Assembly: GCA_022614795.1 (NCBI GenBank)
Contig: JAKEHX010000662.1
Location: 1-15,545 of the forward strand
Direction: 5' to 3'
Source of the DNA: Planctomycetaceae bacterium
Lineage (GTDB): Bacteria; Planctomycetota; Planctomycetia; Pirellulales; Pirellulaceae
Length of the DNA: 15,545 nucleotides
This document shows, piece by piece, positions 7,750 to 14,820 of the stretch. The notes under the pieces were generated by a model. That model did no database searches. It worked only from the letters and a program-made list of their open reading frames with translations, and was not told the origin of the DNA. Numbering within the stretch: the first letter of the stretch is position 1; the number at the start of each line of letters is the position of its first letter. The position numbers were made by a program, and so were the translations under genes.

Positions 7750-8499
7750 ATGAAGCGCGCGATTATCAGCGACATTCACGCCAATCTCGAGGCGCTCGAG
7801 GCGGTCCTGGACGACATTGCCGCGCAGGGCATGGACGACGTCTACTGCCTGGGCGACATCGTCGGTTACGGCCCGAATCCGCGCGAATGCATTGACCGCG
7901 TCATGGGCCTGGGCCTGTCGATCCTGGGCAACCACGATCAGGGAGCGCTCTACGATCCGGAAGGTTTTTCCAGCGGGGCCGAGCGGGCCATTTTCTGGAC
8001 TCGCGATCAGCTTGAGATGGATTGCGGCGACCCGGCCCAACAGGCCAAGCGCTGGGAATTCCTCAGCGAATTGCCGCGAACGCACCGCGAGGGGCCTTTC
8101 ACCTTTGTCCACGGCTCGGTGCGCAACCCGCTCAGCGAATACGTCTTTCCCGAGGACGTGCACAATTTCCGCAAGCTCGAGCGGATTTTCGCCCTGATCG
8201 ACCGCTATGCTTTTCAGGGGCACACGCACGTGCCGGGGATCTTCACCGAGGACGGCCGCTTCTTCAGCCCCGACGAGGTTGCCTCGCGCTATCCGCTGCC
8301 GGGAAACAAGATGATGGTCAACGTCGGGAGCGTGGGCCAGCCGCGCGACGGCGACCCGCGGGCCTGCTACGTGGTGCTGACCGATGCGCAGCTTGAATTC
8401 CGCCGCGTGCCGTATCCCGTCGAGAAGACGATGACCAAGATCCACGCCGTGCCGGAACTTGATCCGTTCCTGGCCGATCGGTTGCAGGAAGGGCGATAG
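7750..8499 (+). CDS. Metallophosphoesterase family protein (calcineurin-like, Metallophos_2), second of a tandem pair
   Basis: Paralogue of the gene ending at 7553: 249 residues, about 154 of 249 positions identical in my hand alignment with a single one-residue gap. The metal-binding motifs SDIH, GDIVGYGPNP, GNHDQ, VHGS and GHTH are all kept, as is the invariant MVNVGSVGQPRDGDPRACYV block, so both copies are expected to be active. They differ mainly around residues 50-58, 76-100 and 172-186, the likely substrate-facing loops. The ATG at 7750 aligns with the GTG start of the first copy. The two genes are 196 bases apart with a repeat element between them, so they may have separate expression. 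The physiological substrate is unknown. Confidence 0.9.
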   Translation: MKRAIISDIHANLEALEAVLDDIAAQGMDDVYCLGDIVGYGPNPRECIDRVMGLGLSILGNHDQGALYDPEGFSSGAERAIFWTRDQLEMDCGDPAQQAKRWEFLSELPRTHREGPFTFVHGSVRNPLSEYVFPEDVHNFRKLERIFALIDRYAFQGHTHVPGIFTEDGRFFSPDEVASRYPLPGNKMMVNVGSVGQPRDGDPRACYVVLTDAQLEFRRVPYPVEKTMTKIHAVPELDPFLADRLQEGR

Positions 8500-8503
8500 A
8501 GTA

Positions 8504-8524
8504 GGCCCACACTCCGTGTGGGCC
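8504..8524. terminator. Strong hairpin after the second metallophosphoesterase
   Basis: GGCCCACAC (8504-8512) and GTGTGGGCC (8516-8524) are perfect complements with a three-base loop, starting four bases after the stop codon. A nine-pair GC-rich stem is a plausible transcription end, but there is no T-tract; it could equally be an intergenic palindromic repeat, since it starts with GTAGGCC like the hairpin at 5806. Confidence 0.45.
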
Positions 8525-8554
8525 AGTGGCGGGAATCTGTGACGAGTCGTGATG

Positions 8555-8572
8555 GCACGCGTTCTGGCGTGC
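8555..8572. repeat. Small inverted repeat
   Basis: GCACGC (8555-8560) and GCGTGC (8567-8572) pair around a six-base loop in the short region between the second metallophosphoesterase and the DUF1559 gene. Function unknown. Confidence 0.35.
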
Positions 8573-8582
8573 ATGTCAGATA

Positions 8583-8625
8583 CGGAGTATGGGACTACTT
8601 AAAGGCCCGCCGTACCCCTACTCCG
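8583..8625 (-). terminator. Imperfect inverted repeat at the end of the DUF1559 gene
   Basis: CGGAGTATGGGAC (8583-8595) is nearly complementary to GTACCCCTACTCCG (8612-8625). It overlaps the stop codon of the minus-strand DUF1559 gene (8618-8620), so it could fold at the 3' end of that transcript. No U-tract follows. Confidence 0.3.
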
Positions 8626-9688
8626 CGGCGTCTTGACCAGCGGCGGTTCCCATCGCGCCCCAGACTCCGTAGGGGCTCGCTAGCGGTCCGGCCTGTATTT
8701 GCTCCGGTCTCGGTGTGAGCTCGTGCGGGTTGCCTGCGTCGATGCTTTCTGCGACGAACCTGACGGCGCAATCCGCCATGACCACCTGCACGCCGCCAGG
8801 GTGAAAGCTCCCCGCGGAGTAAATACCATCGACTGCTTCCGAGCCGGCGACGGCACAACTGGGGCTGTTCGACGGCAGGATGGTGTTGATCAAGTTATAT
8901 CCAGCCGCGCCATCTGCCCAACGTCCGCCCCGCCCCGGAGTTCCCAGTTGGACGCTGTCGGCGTACTGATTCGCGCGCGATTGACTGAGCGTGCCGCGAC
9001 ACAAGCTGGGATTCTTGAGCAGATCGTTCGATTGGTGCGTTGCGAATTGCCCCACGACCAAGCGGCCCGAGGGGATGCCGATCTCTCCCATCGCGATGGT
9101 GTGACTTGCGCCGTCGGTGATATCCGTCAAGCAAGTAACGAGGCCACAAGCGAAAGCGCCCCGCAGCACCGTGGGCTCGTGAATCTGCTGCGCCATGTCT
9201 CCGATGCAGAAAGTGTAGTTGGTGGTGCCACAATCGGTTGGTGGGCCGCTAGCGGCACTAGGACAACGGAGCAAGGGTAGCTGCTGTTTCCAGGGATCGT
9301 AGGCCCAAACCCACGGCGCCGGGCCCATCGCAGGATATTCGGTGCCGCCAATCTTCGCGGGCCTGGAGATTTGTTCCCACAGCGAGACTTGCTCCAAATA
9401 CGGCAACATGGCCACCAGGCCGCTGAGGCGATTGGCATTGCCCGCGACTCCAGTGCCGCCCATTGCCGAGGGGAAATGCCCGTAAACATCGTGATAATTA
9501 TGGAGGGCGATGCCCAACTGCTTGAGGTTGTTCGTGCACTGCGAGCGGCGTGCCCCTTCGCGCGAGTAGCGAACGGCCGGCAGCAACAGCGCGATCAGAA
9601 TGCAAATCAATCCGATGACAAACAGCAGTTCCAGCAGCGTGAATCCGCTACGGGCTGCTGATTTGCGGCAGTGAGAGCTGGTGCTCAA
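8618..9688 (-). CDS. DUF1559 domain-containing protein with prepilin-type N-terminal cleavage/methylation signal
   Basis: Member of the large planctomycetal DUF1559 family of pseudopilin-like exported proteins; exact role unknown. Of 356 residues, 1-14 form a basic leader (MSTSSHCRKSAARS) followed by the prepilin peptidase site G15-FTLLE with Glu at +5 and a hydrophobic helix to about 38. The family stretch CTNNLKQLGIALHNYHD (51-67) and PYLEQ follow, and HPGGVQVVMADC near 296-307 is the C-terminal motif. There the usual ADG is ADC (Cys307). The start is the TTG at 9688: GGGAGG lies seven bases before it, and the TTG overlaps the TGA of the upstream DUF2306 gene (TTGA), indicating translational coupling. 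It is the last gene of a three-gene operon. Confidence 0.88.
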   Translation of the reverse strand: MSTSSHCRKSAARSGFTLLELLFVIGLICILIALLLPAVRYSREGARRSQCTNNLKQLGIALHNYHDVYGHFPSAMGGTGVAGNANRLSGLVAMLPYLEQVSLWEQISRPAKIGGTEYPAMGPAPWVWAYDPWKQQLPLLRCPSAASGPPTDCGTTNYTFCIGDMAQQIHEPTVLRGAFACGLVTCLTDITDGASHTIAMGEIGIPSGRLVVGQFATHQSNDLLKNPSLCRGTLSQSRANQYADSVQLGTPGRGGRWADGAAGYNLINTILPSNSPSCAVAGSEAVDGIYSAGSFHPGGVQVVMADCAVRFVAESIDAGNPHELTPRPEQIQAGPLASPYGVWGAMGTAAGQDAAE

Positions 9689-10392
9689 GGCAAGGCCTCC
9701 CGCGTCAAGCCAGGCTGCTCGTGTGGTAACGCAGTAAGCTTACCGATTGCGGACGAGCGCCACCAAGTTTCATAAATCGCCAGCGGAACGAGCCAACTGA
9801 ACCACGCATTCAGGATGTAAGCCATTTCCGACTCCCAGTGCATGACGATCAGACCGCCGGATGCCAATCGCAAAAGCAGCGGGGAGATGAGCAACACGAA
9901 CAAGCGCCTTGCCCAACGCTCGTGCAGAACGAATTGCCTGGTGGAGGCGCAATAGACCGTCATCGCCGCGCACCAGGCCGTAGCCAGGGCGAGCGCAGTG
10001 AATCCGACGGCCGCGATCGGACCCGCGAACGCCTGGGGCGCCATGATCAAGCTGCTGGGAACGAGCGCGAATAAGATGAGAAATATCTGCCCCCGTCCCG
10101 CCCAGCGATGCCAGGAGCGAATCGCCGCCATCCCGCCGGTTGCCAGCATGAATGTGCCCAGCAGGATCGTTAAAGGTCCACCGAGAATGTGCGTGTAAAA
10201 CGCGGTGGCATACAGAGTGGTAAACGACTCGCGCCGGCCGGTCAAAAAGGGCGAACTGAAATCCGCCGGAAAGTACCAGCGATACTCGAGCAAAATGCTC
10301 ACGAGCACCTTCAGACCCAATGCTGCCAAAAGCACTACGGCAATGGTCTTCAGTTGGCTGACGCGACTCGAACTGGCCGCTGGTCTGAACAT
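9685..10392 (-). CDS. DUF2306 family predicted membrane protein
   Basis: A 235-residue multi-pass membrane protein. Hydrophobic segments lie at about 16-36, 62-86, 101-119, 122-146, 163-183 and 190-208. Family-like residues are the histidine in FYTHILGGPL (68), then SWHRWAGR (93-100) in the loop after the second segment, and VLHERWARR (155-163). These spaced histidines and arginines resemble the DUF2306 pattern, a family without established function. The ATG at 10392 follows the dodecin stop by 21 bases, and its TGA overlaps the start of the DUF1559 gene, so it sits in the middle of a minus-strand operon. The relation to dodecin or pseudopilin function is not evident. Confidence 0.72.
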   Translation of the reverse strand: MFRPAASSSRVSQLKTIAVVLLAALGLKVLVSILLEYRWYFPADFSSPFLTGRRESFTTLYATAFYTHILGGPLTILLGTFMLATGGMAAIRSWHRWAGRGQIFLILFALVPSSLIMAPQAFAGPIAAVGFTALALATAWCAAMTVYCASTRQFVLHERWARRLFVLLISPLLLRLASGGLIVMHWESEMAYILNAWFSWLVPLAIYETWWRSSAIGKLTALPHEQPGLTREALP

Positions 10393-10413
10393 AAACCCCA
10401 GAGCGGGCGCTGG

Positions 10414-10617
10414 TTAGTCGTCCAGGACGAACGTCACCTTCATCAGGACGCGGTATTCCTCGATTTTCCCCTTCTTCACGACCACCTTCTGGCTTTTGAT
10501 CCACGCGCCGCTCACGTTGCGGAGCGTTTTCTCCGCGCGGGTAATGCCGGCTTTGATGGCCTCTTCGAAGCTCTTGGCGGACGAGGCTTGAATCTCGGTG
10601 ATCTTGGCGACGGCCAT
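10414..10617 (-). CDS. Dodecin family protein
   Basis: Small 67-residue protein of the dodecin type, which forms dodecameric shells that store flavin or related ligands and buffer free flavin. Seen: KITEIQASSAKSFEEAIKAG, then RAEKTLRNVSGAWI, GKIEEYRV and KVTFVLDD, matching the beta-alpha-beta-beta dodecin layout over its whole length. The tryptophan that stacks on flavin in the haloarchaeal protein would fall in NVSGAW; a hand alignment puts Gly there with Trp shifted by two positions, and the ligand-contacting Gln of the YQ pair is Arg (YRV). Ligand choice may therefore differ. The ATG at 10617 has GGGAG five bases upstream. It is first gene of the operon with DUF2306 and DUF1559. Confidence 0.9.
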   Translation of the reverse strand: MAVAKITEIQASSAKSFEEAIKAGITRAEKTLRNVSGAWIKSQKVVVKKGKIEEYRVLMKVTFVLDD

Positions 10618-10716
10618 AAACGCTCCCGGCCAGGAATCTGGCGGTGACGAGAGATGAAACGGATCGGCCCCAGTTCAACCTAGGCTTGCAACGACCGCGG
10701 TTCAAGCGCCGATCTG

Positions 10717-10745
10717 TTGACTTTGGCTAGGAATCGGAGAAGAAT
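10717..10745 (+). promoter_or_regulatory. Candidate promoter for the tandem propeller-like genes
   Basis: TTGACT (10717-10722) matches five of six -35 consensus bases, and AAGAAT (10740-10745), 17 bases on, matches four of six -10 bases. It lies about 50 bases before the ATG at 10795, in the divergent region with the dodecin operon. Weak evidence from pattern only. Confidence 0.28.
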
Positions 10746-10794
10746 TCGGACACGTCGTTGGGCCCGGCCCCGGCCTATTCAGATGCTGTAACTC

Positions 10795-11979
10795 ATGTCT
10801 GAGGCAGCCTCGGCAAACACGCGCGGTGACTGTCAAATCCGGGCCAATCGGCCACCACACAGGCCGGCTTATAGCCTAGGCGCGCTCTTCGGCATACTGA
10901 CCGCATTCTGCCTCTATCAGGCGTACCGCGCCAATCAGCAGATTCTGCTGAAATACACTCCAGCGCCGCCTGCAGCTTACGACCTGCACATTGAGCCGTA
11001 CCAATTCACGGACGCGGACTTTGTCCATCCCTTCGATCCACGGCCGCTCGCCATTCGATTGCAGCAGCGCGTACAGGAGTTGGAGAGACTGATTGCCGAA
11101 TTGCGATCGCGGGGCCATACACTTCGCGCAGGTGAGCTGCAATCGCGACTCGACAAAATTCTGGCTAGCTACGATTCGGAGTGGACAGCGACGACCCTTG
11201 GAGCCCTCGATTCACTTCACAACGACGCGACTCGCCAGGAGCGGGACCAACTGGCCCGGGAACTAATCGTCCAGGCCTTCCCCGAACTGTCCTATGTCCC
11301 AGGTCGACACCGTTTTGACTTGCAGGCCAGGTTTGCTGTTCATTCCATCTTCGGCCCGTACGCGGCCACGCTGCGACCACTCGACAAATCGACCGTTTCG
11401 TTCGCCGTCGATCCGCGCGGCCCCAGTCTCTTCGGCTTCAATTCGCGCGAAGCCGAGGGAGTCGTCACGATCGATCCAAAGGCAGGCAAGGTCGCCCCGT
11501 GGCCGATCGCTGGAATGGAGGCTCAGCTGCACTACGATTCCTGCCTGGCGTTTGACACCCGGCGTCAACGACTGCTGATATGGGGCCGTGACCTCCTGGC
11601 GGTGGATGTTCTCAAGAAGCAACCGGTCATGGTTCGCAAGGGCCACCCTGGGATCTGCGCGCTGACCTATTCGCACGACGACGACCGGTTGTACGCCCTG
11701 TGTCGAACCTGGGACGGCAGTTGGTCGAAGGCCTTGATATCGGACCTGCGGACGTACAATCACCGCGTAGCGGAGCTGTCGCGCGTCCAGCTCTCGATTC
11801 CGATTCCTGGTTCGCGGATCAGCAATTCGACGAAACTGGCCATGGTGGGCGGCAAACTGCTGGCGATGCCTATTGGCAGTGAAGACACAAACGGTCAATT
11901 CATTCCCTGCTCCACTAACTACATTTTCGATCCCCACAGCGGCAAGCTGCTGTTCGCATGCCGCCGACAGCCGCGATGA
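10795..11979 (+). CDS. Membrane-anchored protein of unknown function with propeller-like C-terminal half, first of a tandem pair
   Basis: I do not recognise a named family. The 394-residue protein has a short basic N-terminus, one membrane helix at about 26-42 (YSLGALFGILTAFCLYQAY), a proline-rich linker, a helical charged stretch (about 84-125) that may form a coiled coil, and a C-terminal half from about 180 with beta-rich repeats. Recurrent patterns such as FAVDPRGPSLFGF (203-215), LAFDTRRQRLLIWGRDLLAVD (about 251-271), ALTYSHDDDRLYALC (289-303) and IFDPHSGKLLFACR (377-390) look like blades of a small beta-propeller. I infer an N-in, C-out orientation from the single helix. The paralogue at 11984 follows after four bases. 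No catalytic motif is visible. Confidence 0.8.
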   Translation: MSEAASANTRGDCQIRANRPPHRPAYSLGALFGILTAFCLYQAYRANQQILLKYTPAPPAAYDLHIEPYQFTDADFVHPFDPRPLAIRLQQRVQELERLIAELRSRGHTLRAGELQSRLDKILASYDSEWTATTLGALDSLHNDATRQERDQLARELIVQAFPELSYVPGRHRFDLQARFAVHSIFGPYAATLRPLDKSTVSFAVDPRGPSLFGFNSREAEGVVTIDPKAGKVAPWPIAGMEAQLHYDSCLAFDTRRQRLLIWGRDLLAVDVLKKQPVMVRKGHPGICALTYSHDDDRLYALCRTWDGSWSKALISDLRTYNHRVAELSRVQLSIPIPGSRISNSTKLAMVGGKLLAMPIGSEDTNGQFIPCSTNYIFDPHSGKLLFACRRQPR

Positions 11980-11983
11980 ATCG

Positions 11984-13630
11984 ATGCCCAGTGCGTCATC
12001 CGACACGATAAGTAGAGACAGAGCCGCGGAACGACGGCCGTCGCGCTCGTGGTTTCACTACGTGCTGGCCGCACTGTTTGTGCTGTTGGCGGCCTTCTGC
12101 GTTGAGCAGGCAATGCGCACGAGGCGGCAAATCGTTAAATACACGACCCCACCGCCGGGAATTGATTCCGTCGAGGAGCCTTCCCAATATCAATTCGTTG
12201 AGGAGGACTTTGTCGAGCCCTACGATCCGCGGCCAGCGACAGAGCAGCTAACCGATCGCGTACAGGCCATTGCGGACGGCATCGCGCAGCTCAACTCGGC
12301 CAATCAGGCAAACCAGGCAGGGGACATGCAGGCACAGCTGGACAGAATTCTGGCCCAGCGCGAAGGGCCTTACCCGCTCGACGGCGCGCCGCAACTTCAC
12401 GCCATTGGGATGTATTGCGGGGGCGACCCGTGGGTGCCGGTCGAAGGGCTGCGTGCCAGAGGGAGAAGTACGGCGCGAATCAAGATCACGCACCGAAGCG
12501 CGCCTTTGACCCTGGCATTTTGTGCCTACTTTCCGGTGCACTGGATTCTCGAAGTGGAGCCGGACGTCCAGATCGAGCGGGTGATTCTGGGCGGACACTA
12601 TCAACAGCTAATCGAGGGACTGCCGAGCGGCGTGGCCATCGAAGGCCAGGTCCACGCAAATCCTGATCCCGTGTATGAATTCTTTGCGGAAACGACCCTG
12701 CAAGGACTGCCCGTCGCAGACCGCCTGCAAGAGCTGACCGGGCATTGGCCGACGACCTTTCAGATCACGCGCCAATTCGGCGGGACGCCAATGGTCATCG
12801 GTCCTGGGGGCGACGAGTGGACCGCTGCAATGACGATGCACGCCCTTGGCCCGCTTTACCAGGAAGCAGTCAGGGAAGGTCGGACCAATTTAGCTCGACA
12901 ACTCGTCAACCATACGTTCACGGACGTGAGTTGCAAGGTTGTGCAGCGAGGTGACGTTGCCGAAACCAGTCTAGCGCAACATTCGATCTTTGGTCCCTAT
13001 GCAGACTCGATGCAGCCGCTGGAAAGAGGCACGCCGCAACTGGCCATCGATCCTCGCGGGCCAACACTTTTCGGATTCCGGGAAAATCAGGGCCTTGCTG
13101 TCTATGAACCCCAGTCGGGAATTGCTCGACCTTGGCCCGTCAAATCGGTTGAATTCCGGGCGCATCGCGATACCTATCTCGCGTTCGATACAAAGCGAAA
13201 TCGCTTGCTCGCCTGGGATATGGACTTGCTTGCGATTGATCCTGACAAGCAAGAGGCAGTAGTACTCCGCAAGGGTAATCCCTTTGTGCGCGGCCTGGCC
13301 TATTCGCCTGACGAAGACCTGCTTTATGCCTGCTGTGCTTCCAGCGAGCGCGAATCGGTCTGCAATCAAGTCACGATCATCGATCTTTGTACGTTCAACG
13401 ACCGCGGCGAGGAGCTTTCCCGCACAAAGCTTGGCGTTCCCATTCCGGGCGGAGATTGGAACGATACCACGCCGGCGATCAAGATGCGCGTCGTAGGCAA
13501 CAAGCTCCTCGTGATGTCACTCGGAGGTTCGGGGTGCAGCGACGACCCCTACGTCGCCTTCGACACGAATCACGTCATTGACCCCAAAACTGGCAAGCTC
13601 CTGTTTGCTTGCCGACGAAAACCACGATAG
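11984..13630 (+). CDS. Membrane-anchored protein of unknown function with propeller-like C-terminal half and an extra ~150-residue module, second of a tandem pair
   Basis: Paralogue of the preceding gene. The frame is open back to 11873, but the ATG at 11984 is chosen because the two proteins then align without gaps from residue 1 to 127 (membrane helix about 25-41, DPRP at 81-84 in both, LD at 119-120 in both). The 548-residue protein then contains about 150 residues absent from the first copy (128-277) before realigning at EWTA and continuing through HSIFGPYA (333-340), LAIDPRGPTLFGF, LAFDTKRNRLLAWDMDLLAID, GLAYSPDEDLLYACC and VIDPKTGKLLFACRRKPR. The extra block (RSAPLTLAF, PVHWILEVEPDVQIERVILGG, GLPSGVAIEG, DPVYEFF, RLQELTG) looks like a compact beta-rich domain; I do not know its function. 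Four bases separate the genes, so they are probably translated together. Confidence 0.82.
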   Translation: MPSASSDTISRDRAAERRPSRSWFHYVLAALFVLLAAFCVEQAMRTRRQIVKYTTPPPGIDSVEEPSQYQFVEEDFVEPYDPRPATEQLTDRVQAIADGIAQLNSANQANQAGDMQAQLDRILAQREGPYPLDGAPQLHAIGMYCGGDPWVPVEGLRARGRSTARIKITHRSAPLTLAFCAYFPVHWILEVEPDVQIERVILGGHYQQLIEGLPSGVAIEGQVHANPDPVYEFFAETTLQGLPVADRLQELTGHWPTTFQITRQFGGTPMVIGPGGDEWTAAMTMHALGPLYQEAVREGRTNLARQLVNHTFTDVSCKVVQRGDVAETSLAQHSIFGPYADSMQPLERGTPQLAIDPRGPTLFGFRENQGLAVYEPQSGIARPWPVKSVEFRAHRDTYLAFDTKRNRLLAWDMDLLAIDPDKQEAVVLRKGNPFVRGLAYSPDEDLLYACCASSERESVCNQVTIIDLCTFNDRGEELSRTKLGVPIPGGDWNDTTPAIKMRVVGNKLLVMSLGGSGCSDDPYVAFDTNHVIDPKTGKLLFACRRKPR

Positions 13631-13635
13631 TCAAT

Positions 13636-13656
13636 TGAACCGCGGCGGCCGGTTCA
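13636..13656. terminator. Hairpin between convergent genes
   Basis: TGAACCG (13636-13642) pairs with CGGTTCA (13650-13656) around a seven-base loop, five bases after the stop of the second propeller-like gene and downstream of the lipocalin-like gene on the other strand. Its position suits a bidirectional terminator; there is no T-run. Confidence 0.4.
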
Positions 13657-13726
13657 CGACTGGGGATGGATTTTAGGAGCGATGGCGAGTGAGCGTCGTC
13701 TGCTTCGGCTCGACGATGCGCTCCTC

Positions 13727-13765
13727 CTATTGCATCCGCCGGGCGCGGAATTCCCCTTCGAGCCG
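13727..13765 (-). pseudogene. In-frame continuation of the lipocalin-like gene beyond its stop codon
   Basis: Twelve codons plus a second TAG follow the stop of the gene above in the same frame, encoding RLEGEFRARRMQ. Charged and barrel-strand-like, it appears to be the severed end of that protein. If the intervening TAG were TGG the protein would be 187 residues and end ...GGNAWRLEGEFRARRMQ. Confidence 0.5.
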
Positions 13766-14290
13766 CTAGGCGTTGCCGCCGGGCGGCAGGGCTTCGCCGA
13801 GCCAATGGAAGGAGTCGGCGGTGATCTCGGTAAAGGTCCAGCGGGTACGCGTGCCATCGGGGCGGGTGCCGATCTGGACGACCTCGCCGCCGCTCTTGCG
13901 GCCGATCTGCTCTTCATGATGGTCGCCGGCCGGGTTGCGCCAGGTGACGCGCCAGGCCTCGATGGTTGGATCCCAGACGCGGAGGGTCGTGCCGTACATG
14001 TTCTGGGCTTTGTCCAGATCGGCTGTCCGATCGGGGCGGCAGGGCATGATCCAGACGTCCTGCACCGCGCGCCCTTCGAGCACCCAGCCGAAGTGGGCTT
14101 CGCCTTGGATGCCCTGGGCAGCAACGTCCTGGGCCCAGTAATGCAGGACATCGAGCTCCCAACTGCCGACAAGCCAGCCGTAGGCATCGGCCGATTCCGG
14201 AATGTCGGAGGATCGACCGGTCGCCGCGAGCGCGGCGAGAAAGTTTCCCTGCGCAGGATCGGCTGGCGCAGGAGCGGCTGCCAGTGTCAT
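13766..14290 (-). CDS. Lipocalin/DUF1579-like protein of unknown function, probably truncated at the C-terminus by a nonsense codon
   Basis: Probably a small cytoplasmic beta-barrel protein; the family link (lipocalin-like/DUF1579-type) is tentative. The ATG at 14290 has an excellent AGGAGG seven bases upstream; an in-frame start at 14410 has no such support. The 174 residues contain the pattern AYGWLVGSWELDV, GEAHFGWVLEGRAVQDVWIMP, MYGTTLRVWDPTIEAWRV, IGR and WTFTEITADSFHWLGEA, typical of one family of single-barrel proteins with regular Trp and Gly. It ends abruptly at PPGGNA with TAG (13766-13768). Reading on in frame past this TAG gives RLEGEFRARRMQ before another TAG at 13727-13729. That is the sort of C-terminal strand I would expect, with Trp at the stop position, so TGG to TAG is likely. 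Confidence 0.75.
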   Translation of the reverse strand: MTLAAAPAPADPAQGNFLAALAATGRSSDIPESADAYGWLVGSWELDVLHYWAQDVAAQGIQGEAHFGWVLEGRAVQDVWIMPCRPDRTADLDKAQNMYGTTLRVWDPTIEAWRVTWRNPAGDHHEEQIGRKSGGEVVQIGTRPDGTRTRWTFTEITADSFHWLGEALPPGGNA

Positions 14291-14413
14291 CGTCAGGCCT
14301 CCTGGATGCGGCGAATCGAGGACCGGCAATTTGGCCGGCTGTGAGCGAAGGAACGTGCGAAAACGATGCCAAAGGCCATGAAGGGCATCGGTGGTATGCC
14401 TCACCGACAACTT

Positions 14414-14767
14414 CTATCGATTTTTTGATTGCATGCTCCATCGCTTTCCGACGATTTCCAGCACCGGCAGCGCTGCAAGGTTCAACAACTGAAAGTGTGT
14501 GAACTCCGAAATGTCGCTGTCCGGCCAGTGCATAGCCTTTAACCGACCAATGGCTTGATCGAGTACAGCACTCGAACGCACCTCGAAGAAACCCTCCAGA
14601 TCGTCCTCGCCCATTTGCTCCTGCAAATACACAACATCGTGCACTGTTAATTCGATGACGGTCTCATCCCACTTGTGAATTGTCAAAACAACATTGCCTT
14701 CACGCCGAGTGTAACCCTCAAGAACGCCGTCATGCAACCTAAGGACGCAATTCTCGAAGAAGTTCAT
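14414..14767 (-). CDS. Hypothetical protein, 117 residues
   Basis: I do not recognise this protein. It is acidic, soluble-looking and without a signal peptide or membrane segment. The first half (CVLRLHDGVLEGYTRREGNV and VLTIHKWDETVIELTVHDVVYL) looks like successive beta strands, the middle is acidic (GEDDLEGFFEV), and the end is helical and weakly hydrophobic (FTHFQLLNLAALPVLEIVG). The size and composition resemble small immunity-type or regulatory proteins, but there is no specific match and no toxin next to it. The sampled G+C is 42-52 %, lower than its neighbours, hinting at later acquisition. It lies 53 bases downstream of purC on the same strand. The ATG at 14767 has no strong ribosome binding site. 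Confidence 0.6.
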   Translation of the reverse strand: MNFFENCVLRLHDGVLEGYTRREGNVVLTIHKWDETVIELTVHDVVYLQEQMGEDDLEGFFEVRSSAVLDQAIGRLKAMHWPDSDISEFTHFQLLNLAALPVLEIVGKRWSMQSKNR

Positions 14768-14820
14768 AGCGCCGTTGCTTTCTGGCGGTCAAAAATGGAA
14801 ACAGGACAGCTAAAATGCGG

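Noticed and set aside
7687..8574. Antisense open frame (about 295 codons) opposite the second metallophosphoesterase
   Set aside because: A similar antisense product also occurs opposite the first copy, because the sense genes are paralogous. The similarity is a by-product of that, not evidence for a gene.
9770..10705. Minus-strand frame of about 311 codons overlapping DUF2306 and dodecin
   Set aside because: It runs through two better supported genes in another frame on the same strand, and the product is Arg-rich and hydrophilic with no recognisable motif.
11873..11983. Upstream extension of the second propeller-like gene to 11873
   Set aside because: It would overlap the end of the first gene in another frame, and the paralogue alignment starts exactly at the ATG at 11984.
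13682..14344. Plus-strand open frame (about 220 codons) opposite the lipocalin-like gene
   Set aside because: The minus-strand frame has an AGGAGG site, regular Trp/Gly family-like pattern and a matching continuation beyond the stop; the plus-strand product looks like a mirror.
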